Shown one piece after another: positions 44,187-49,015 of a stretch of DNA of 49,015 bases. Made by a program: the position numbers and the translations under genes. Numbering within the stretch: position 1 is the first letter of the stretch; each line of letters opens with the position of its first letter. The notes beneath the pieces were generated by a model, which did no database searches, was not told the origin of the DNA, and was given only the letters and a program-made list of their open reading frames with translations. Origin of the DNA: Candidatus Sumerlaeota bacterium (GTDB lineage: Bacteria > Sumerlaeota > Sumerlaeia > UBA8349); NCBI GenBank assembly GCA_016931035.1, contig JAFGFN010000123.1, forward strand, positions 1 to 49,015, written 5' to 3'.

Positions 44187-45256
44187 TAGCTCTCCTTGAG
44201 GAAGTACTGATGGACCATGTAGTAGTTGAGTTGAGACACGGGTTCATACTTCACCACGTAGTCGACCCGGCCGTCGCGCAGCCGGGTTCTTCTTACCAAC
44301 TCCCCTTCGCAAAGCGCGCTCTTTCTCTTGTGGCGGTAGTGCTTGTGCAAGGCCCTCGGCACCCCGTCGACCACAAGCCGGAAATGCTTCGGAAACGGCT
44401 CGGGCAATTCCTCGTTGCAGCGGATGAGAAAGGCCTGCTCGTTGATGTCGAGAAGAAGGGCGGCGTTGTCCGAGGCGAAGGGGGGCACGTTCGAATCGGC
44501 AGTGTAGGTGACTAGCGCGCTCCGGACTCGGATACGATCGCTCTCGCGCAGGTTGGAACTCCGCTTGCGCCCGAACGGGTAGGCGAACAGATAACGCCCC
44601 GCCGTACCGAGGGTCACGGGAATCGCCAGCATGGGGCCGAATACGGCCATGAGGATGTCGAAGAAGGCCGACTGCTTCAGACGAATCAGCTTGTTGTCGA
44701 CCCTCACGCGCAGGCGCTTGGGCGTGTTGTGGGGTGTGAACATCTGCGACAAACCCAGAAGTCCGGGCTTGACCAGGAATCGTTTCTCGTATCCTCGGAG
44801 ATGTTTCACCTTCTCGTATACGGACTCTCGTTCGGGGCGCGGACCGACGATGTCCATGTCGCCGATCAAGACGTTGATGAGCTGCGGCAATTCGTCGAGC
44901 CGCGAGTCGCGGAGCATTTTGCCTAGGGGAATCATCAGGTCGTGGCGGTGCGTGGCCAGCTGAGCGGACAGCTGGCTCTCGGCGTCGCGCACGAGGGTCC
45001 TGAACTTGTACATGACAAAGAGTCTGCGGCCGCGTCCGAGCCGCGGGCCCTTATAGAGAATCGGCCAACCGTCGGCCACAAGGATCAGGCCGGCAACAAA
45101 GAGAAAGAAGGGGGCGGACAACAAGATCAGAACGAACGCCACGACGAAGTTGACGCACCGACAGACGCCCCCGGCCAACACTCGGGCCGGCCTCTCTTCC
45201 CGGACGCGATCCGCCGAGCGATTCGTGGGCATGATCATGTCGATGTCCTCAGCCAT
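44180..45256 (-). CDS. Priming sugar transferase (WcaJ/ExoY-like) fused to a PilZ-like domain
   Basis: The N-terminal part (1-220) is a bacterial sugar transferase: one membrane helix (about 36-60), KGPRLGRGRRLFVMYKFRTL, then RDSRLDELPQLINVLIGDM and VGPRPERE (137-144). It should pass a sugar-1-phosphate to undecaprenyl phosphate to start the repeat. The last 120 residues are not part of that family. They begin RESDRIRVR (237-245), which fits the PilZ RxxxR cyclic-di-GMP motif, and after a beta-strand have LLLDINEQAF (267-276) at the place of D-x-S-x-x-G, degenerate at two positions; the beta-rich remainder fits a PilZ barrel. The Met at 45256 has GGAGAG eight bases upstream; a longer frame to 45346 lacks support. 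Length 358. Confidence 0.88.
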   Translation of the reverse strand: MAEDIDMIMPTNRSADRVREERPARVLAGGVCRCVNFVVAFVLILLSAPFFLFVAGLILVADGWPILYKGPRLGRGRRLFVMYKFRTLVRDAESQLSAQLATHRHDLMIPLGKMLRDSRLDELPQLINVLIGDMDIVGPRPERESVYEKVKHLRGYEKRFLVKPGLLGLSQMFTPHNTPKRLRVRVDNKLIRLKQSAFFDILMAVFGPMLAIPVTLGTAGRYLFAYPFGRKRSSNLRESDRIRVRSALVTYTADSNVPPFASDNAALLLDINEQAFLIRCNEELPEPFPKHFRLVVDGVPRALHKHYRHKRKSALCEGELVRRTRLRDGRVDYVVKYEPVSQLNYYMVHQYFLKESYC

Positions 45257-45413
45257 CTCGAGTTCTCTCCGCGCACAGACGGGTTCCCCGCCAATCTCGA
45301 GGAACGAAGAACCGGCGCACCGTTCCCTCTCTCGTCGGGCGGACATCGATACCGCGCCAGGGGGCTCCCGACATTCGATCAGGCCCGGCTTCGCCCCGCT
45401 CCAGAACGCATTC

Positions 45414-46916
45414 TCAAAACCGCCTGATCGATCCGATCACCGTCAACCCCGTGTAGCGTTCCACCTCGTTGGGCCGACGGATCGAATGATCCAAGTATTC
45501 GAACAGGAAACCCAAACTGCAACCGGTCAGAAAACCGACGATCAGACCGAGCACCAGAGTGGCCAGCTTGCGGGGATAGAGCAATTCCGCCGAGTACCCC
45601 GCGTCGCTGAGAATGCTGACGTCGGCCGAGAAGTTCTTCTGTCGGATCGCCAGGTCGATTTCGATTTCCTCCTTGCGCTTCAGGAACGTCTGATACGACG
45701 TAAGCCAGAAGTTCAGGTCCCGTTCCATCCTCTGCGCCAGAACGATCTGCCTGCGCAGGCTCTCATTTACCTTTTCGAGCGATTTGACCGATTCCTGAAG
45801 TACTTCGATCTGAGCTTTTGCGCCCTCCAAGCCGTTGACTTCCTGGTTCATGATCGTGGCGGCCTCGTCCCGAAGCCGCTTGTTGAGGGCCGCGATGTTC
45901 TCGTCGATCAGTCGGACCTTCTTGCTCTCGGGCAGAAAGCCGCGTACCGCCTTCTCGCGCTCGGCCACGGTCTCGGCCACGTGATTCCCCAGATAGTTGA
46001 TCGCAGGGTTTTGGAGAAAGGAGTAGAACTGGACTTCCTTGCTCTGAACCGCCTCTTCCAACGGCCTGACGTTCTCCTCTCTCTCGGCCAACTGACCCCG
46101 CAAGAGGACGATTTCCTGCAACAGCTTACCCTTGATGGAAATATTGCTGAGAATTTCGTTTTCCAGGACCGACACGGACGCCGAAGTGCCTCCGTCTCTC
46201 ATTTGGGTTTCCAGCACACGAACGCGTTTCTCGTAGTCCGTCGCCCGTTCGCGGAAGAACGTTTCCTGGGTGTTGGGGCTGTACACCTCGCCGCGATAGA
46301 CGATGTACTCTCTCAACATCGCGTTGAGCACGCGCTCGACCTGTCTCTTCTCCTGGCCCCGAATCGTCACCTTGATGACCGAGGACAGCGGCACCACCTC
46401 GGCGTCCAGACTGTTGCGAAGGTCCTTCACCGCGCCGGCATAGGGAGTCGGGGGTTTCGCCACCGCTATTCTCAGGTCGCGCTGGGCCTTCACGATCGCC
46501 AAACGAACGAGGCCGAGGACGCTCGTCGCTTTCATGTCGTCGGGAGAGGGTTGGTTCAGAATGCCGTATTCGAACGGGTCCTGGCCCGGCGGAGTCTCGG
46601 GACTCAGACCCAGACGCTGCACGGTTTGCTCCAGCAACTTCGAAGAGGTGATGACCTCCAATTCCGTGGCCATGTCCTCTTTCGAAACGGGCATGTCGCG
46701 CTGATTGGGATCCTTCTCCATCACGGCCGGCCGCACGGGCTGCCCCTTGCTTCGCATCAGCACGGAACCCGAGGCCAGATAGGTGCGCGGATAGAAGAGG
46801 ACGATGGCGATGGAGCAGACGAAAATCGCCACGGTGCACCCCACAATCACCTTGATCCGCGAGAAGAATATCTCGAAGAGTTCCTTCTTCCAGTCCGCGG
46901 TGGGGTAGAACGCCAT
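45414..46916 (-). CDS. GumC/Wzc-like polysaccharide co-polymerase without kinase domain
   Basis: The 500-residue protein has a cytoplasmic N-terminus, a membrane helix (about 20-42), a periplasmic Wzz domain (43-200), two long coiled-coil stretches (about 225-300 and 320-420) and a second membrane helix (about 455-480) followed by only about 20 cytoplasmic residues (DHSIRRPNEVERYTGL). PCP-2a proteins use this region to set chain length and to contact the Wza channel. The kinase normally fused after the last helix is missing; it is encoded separately by the cpsD-like gene three places upstream of this one in the operon. No strong ribosome site precedes the ATG. Confidence 0.92.
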   Translation of the reverse strand: MAFYPTADWKKELFEIFFSRIKVIVGCTVAIFVCSIAIVLFYPRTYLASGSVLMRSKGQPVRPAVMEKDPNQRDMPVSKEDMATELEVITSSKLLEQTVQRLGLSPETPPGQDPFEYGILNQPSPDDMKATSVLGLVRLAIVKAQRDLRIAVAKPPTPYAGAVKDLRNSLDAEVVPLSSVIKVTIRGQEKRQVERVLNAMLREYIVYRGEVYSPNTQETFFRERATDYEKRVRVLETQMRDGGTSASVSVLENEILSNISIKGKLLQEIVLLRGQLAEREENVRPLEEAVQSKEVQFYSFLQNPAINYLGNHVAETVAEREKAVRGFLPESKKVRLIDENIAALNKRLRDEAATIMNQEVNGLEGAKAQIEVLQESVKSLEKVNESLRRQIVLAQRMERDLNFWLTSYQTFLKRKEEIEIDLAIRQKNFSADVSILSDAGYSAELLYPRKLATLVLGLIVGFLTGCSLGFLFEYLDHSIRRPNEVERYTGLTVIGSIRRF

Positions 46917-46947
46917 CGTTCGTCCGTTCCGTCTTGCGTCGGTCCTG

Positions 46948-48063
46948 TTACTTCGGCTGCTCCTGGGGATTCAGATCGTAGTTCCCGGCCAGGCTCACGC
47001 CCCAGCCTCTGAACATGAGCACGTCGGCCACTTCGTCTGTCACCTCGGCCAGTCGGCTGACGGCCCGCTTGGGCACGAAGACGACGTCGTTTGGAAGGAG
47101 ATAGAACGCCATCGCGCCCTTTTTCAGGTTCAGCATCTTGGTCACATCCACCCGGCGCGCCAGGAGCTTGGCGTTTTCGTCGCGACGATACACGACGACC
47201 GAGTCGAGTCGGGCCTTGTTCGTCGGGCCGCCCGCGAGGGCCAGCGCTTCGACAATCGTCGCGAAATCCTGGACGGGGAACGACCCCTGACGGCTCACCT
47301 GTCCCAACACGTAGATGTTCGCTCCGGCGTGCGTCTCGAGGAACAGATCGACGCCCAGAAGCGGGAAGATTTTCGGGTATTCCTCGTTCAGGTCCTCGCT
47401 CACTTCCGGGACGGTGCGCCCCGCCACCCGGACGTCGCCGAGCATGGCGAAGGTCGCGTACCCGTCGGGGCGGACCGTGACAAGGCGACTCAGACCTCGA
47501 GGAGACGTGTGGAGGTCTCTCTTGAACTCCTCGATATCGCGCCGGTATTCGGGCACCTGAACGAAGATCTCGGGATCGCGCATTTCCTTCGAGTACAGTT
47601 CCTTCAGCTTTCGCGTCAATTGATCCACCGTCAGGCCGACGACGTATACCGTGCCCAAATACGGCAGCGAAATCATGCCGTCGGGCCGGACGACCTGGGT
47701 TTCGTTCAAGTCGGGGAAGTGGACGAATTTGACCGATATCACATAGTCCACTTGGATTGTGAAATTGATCTGCGAGATATCGGGATTGTTGATGTGGTAC
47801 AGGACGTCGACAACGTCGCCCGGGACCATCTTGTATTCTTTGAGAATACTGAACGGCTGCTGATCCTCGTCGAAGCTGAACGACGTCTTCGGGATCTCGA
47901 TCTCTTCCGCCACGTTGGACGACCGGAAAGGAAGACGCACGCACCCCGCCGCGCCGAGAACGAGAAGCAGCGCGCACGATACGACCCGCGACGCGCAGAG
48001 GGCACGCGTGCGGCCCGGCCGCGACTCGATACTAGATTCTTCCGTAGAACATACCCGGAACAT
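46948..48063 (-). CDS. Wza-like polysaccharide export protein with duplicated export unit
   Basis: The 371-residue protein has an N-terminal hydrophobic stretch ending LGAAGC (Cys41), a plausible though weak lipobox for an outer-membrane lipoprotein. A Poly_export domain follows with KMVPGDVVDV (78-87) and VRPDGMISLPYLGTVYVVG (125-143). A second unit repeats the pattern at VRPDGYATFAMLGDVRVAG (197-215). An SLBB domain begins near 248 (IYVLGQVSRQGSFPV). Wza-type proteins form the outer-membrane channel for capsule or exopolysaccharide. The ATG at 48063 lies 32 bases inside the cpsD-like gene; this overlap is long, and no nearer start with an intact signal sequence was seen. The GumC-like gene follows after 31 bases. 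Confidence 0.92.
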   Translation of the reverse strand: MFRVCSTEESSIESRPGRTRALCASRVVSCALLLVLGAAGCVRLPFRSSNVAEEIEIPKTSFSFDEDQQPFSILKEYKMVPGDVVDVLYHINNPDISQINFTIQVDYVISVKFVHFPDLNETQVVRPDGMISLPYLGTVYVVGLTVDQLTRKLKELYSKEMRDPEIFVQVPEYRRDIEEFKRDLHTSPRGLSRLVTVRPDGYATFAMLGDVRVAGRTVPEVSEDLNEEYPKIFPLLGVDLFLETHAGANIYVLGQVSRQGSFPVQDFATIVEALALAGGPTNKARLDSVVVYRRDENAKLLARRVDVTKMLNLKKGAMAFYLLPNDVVFVPKRAVSRLAEVTDEVADVLMFRGWGVSLAGNYDLNPQEQPK

Positions 48064-48703
48064 AGTAGCGTCTCTTGTTCAGGATGACCCCTAGGGCGTT
48101 TCCCTGAGAGGCTTGGATCTTCTCGCACGCCGCTTCCACCTGCTCCCATTTCGTGGATTCGCACTCGGCCACGAGAATCACGCCGTCCACGTGACGGACA
48201 AGCAAACTCGCGTTTGGAGACGTGAGCACCGGCTCGCCGTCGAGGACGACGTAGTCGTAGCGATCGCGCAAGAGAGCGACGAGTTGCCCGAAGCTTTTTC
48301 GCGCGAAAAGATCGGGCGCCTTCTCCGAGTTCTTTCCGTGAGGCATGAGGAACAAGCCGACGTATGACGTCTCGCGAACGCACTCGTCGAGTTGCACGCC
48401 GGCATTCAGAAAGTCGGTCAAACCCGGCTGACTCTCGCACGAAAAGAGTCGGTGCGCCGACGGCGCGCTCATGTCGGCATCGACGAGAAGCACCTTCTTG
48501 TCGAGACTCCGAGCCAGAACGATAGAGACCATCGCGGCAGCCGTGGTCTTGCCTTCTCCGCGCCGGCAGCTGGTCACCAACATGGACTTGCATTTCCCGC
48601 CTTCGGTCAGATTGACGAGACTTCCTTCGAGATACTTCATCTCGGCCCGATTTCGGGCAAGCATCTGGTCGGGCGATGTCGCTCTCATGGCCACCGCTCT
48701 CAT
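48032..48703 (-). CDS. BY-kinase (CpsD/CapB-like tyrosine autokinase)
   Basis: The 223-residue P-loop protein has Walker A in SCRRGEGKTT (45-54), Walker A' in VLLVDADMSAP (71-81) and Walker B in YVVLDGEPVL (151-160). The DxD and GKTT pattern is that of bacterial tyrosine kinases that phosphorylate themselves and cycle with the Wzc-like membrane partner to control polymer length. The C-terminus has only three Tyr (213, 214, 220), fewer than the usual cluster. The Met at 48703 gives the shortest start that keeps the family N-terminus; the frame is open to 48943 but the upstream residues are not coding-like; an alternative Met is at 48688. It is the first gene of the minus-strand operon. Confidence 0.88.
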   Translation of the reverse strand: MRAVAMRATSPDQMLARNRAEMKYLEGSLVNLTEGGKCKSMLVTSCRRGEGKTTAAAMVSIVLARSLDKKVLLVDADMSAPSAHRLFSCESQPGLTDFLNAGVQLDECVRETSYVGLFLMPHGKNSEKAPDLFARKSFGQLVALLRDRYDYVVLDGEPVLTSPNASLLVRHVDGVILVAECESTKWEQVEAACEKIQASQGNALGVILNKRRYYVPGMFYGRI

Positions 48704-49015
48704 CGGATCTCGTTCCCCCGCGAGATTGCCGCCGGCACTAAAGCCCCCCTTCTCCCGGCGACCAACTCTCCGAGGAACTCTGATAACATACCGGCAATCA
48801 GGCGCGTAACGAATAGACAGAAACACGACGCCCCGAAGTCTCCTCCGGGGAAAGCGCCCGACGCCCTCCCTGAACCTCACCACAACAAGGCCCCCAAAGT
48901 CAAAAGGAATCGACCCCGACGGAGGGCAACCCGAATCCTTCACGCCCTGCGCGGTTCGGGTTTGAACGGGAGCCGTTCAGAGGCGCGAGCCGCTTCGGGC
49001 GACGCGGCTTCGTCA
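48704..49015. other. Upstream region of the capsule operon
   Basis: This 312-base end of the window holds no convincing gene. It must carry the promoter of the minus-strand operon; no convincing -35/-10 pair was found by eye. An inverted repeat AGCCGC (48988-48993)/GCGGCT (49004-49009) lies near the window edge and could be the end of a structure that continues outside. Confidence 0.4.

Noticed and set aside
1..49015. Prophage, transposon or integrative element borders
   Set aside because: No integrase, transposase or phage gene was seen, and the tRNA is not followed by a repeat of its 3' end.

Overview
This GC-rich window (about 60% by eye) comes from a free-living, Gram-negative-type, probably uncultured bacterium. 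It carries a Wza-like outer-membrane polysaccharide exporter, phosphatidylethanolamine synthesis, and secreted proteins with Thr/Pro-Glu linkers. Gene order and content (many GT-C type membrane proteins, a YfhO protein, a stand-alone IMP cyclohydrolase, a PT-linked glycoside hydrolase) suggest a candidate phylum such as Sumerlaeota or Hydrogenedentota, or a relative of the Planctomycetes. That placement is a guess. No phage, insertion sequence, CRISPR array or rRNA was seen.

Left part (1-23.1 kb) is mostly housekeeping and envelope genes. A tRNA-Thr(CGT) has its own promoter. Next come two GT-C type membrane glycosyltransferases flanking a one-domain IMP cyclohydrolase (all minus strand). A plus-strand run follows: phosphatidylserine decarboxylase, phosphatidylserine synthase, methionyl-tRNA synthetase, a YfhO-type membrane protein, an argininosuccinate lyase and a large membrane-anchored TPR protein. 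A UDP-HexNAc C6 dehydrogenase lies on the minus strand, then a PASTA protein, alanine racemase and SpoIID/LytB-type protein form a likely peptidoglycan group. A third GT-C type protein converges on it.

Middle part (23.1-32.9 kb) concerns glycan breakdown. A secreted GH95 alpha-L-fucosidase has a good promoter preceded by short direct repeats and is closed by a clear intrinsic terminator. It is followed by three cytoplasmic enzymes in a row (GH51 arabinofuranosidase, GH43-like, DUF5060/DUF4038 apiosidase-like), probably one operon for plant-type pentose side chains. A ClC-type chloride transporter with two CBS domains converges on this group.

Right part (33.1-49 kb) is an exopolysaccharide/capsule locus. 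The plus-strand operon encodes a Wzx-like flippase, a beta-propeller protein resembling the GINT1 N-terminal domain, a SAM methyltransferase, a GT2 and a GT4, joined by short overlaps. The minus-strand operon runs BY-kinase (CpsD-like), Wza exporter, GumC/Wzc-like chain-length protein, priming sugar transferase, Wzy/WaaL-like polymerase/ligase and GT2. Between them are a secreted parallel beta-helix protein and a secreted protein of unknown family. The dehydrogenase at 15.8-17.0 kb could supply a uronic-acid precursor.

Most interesting observations: the priming transferase carries a C-terminal PilZ-like domain (possible cyclic-di-GMP control of polymer initiation); the GH95 enzyme and the beta-helix protein end in almost the same short tail (S-A-x-x-W-x-L-F-E), a possible sorting signal; the IMP cyclohydrolase lacks its usual partner domain; a C11 tract lies near the 3' end of the decarboxylase gene.
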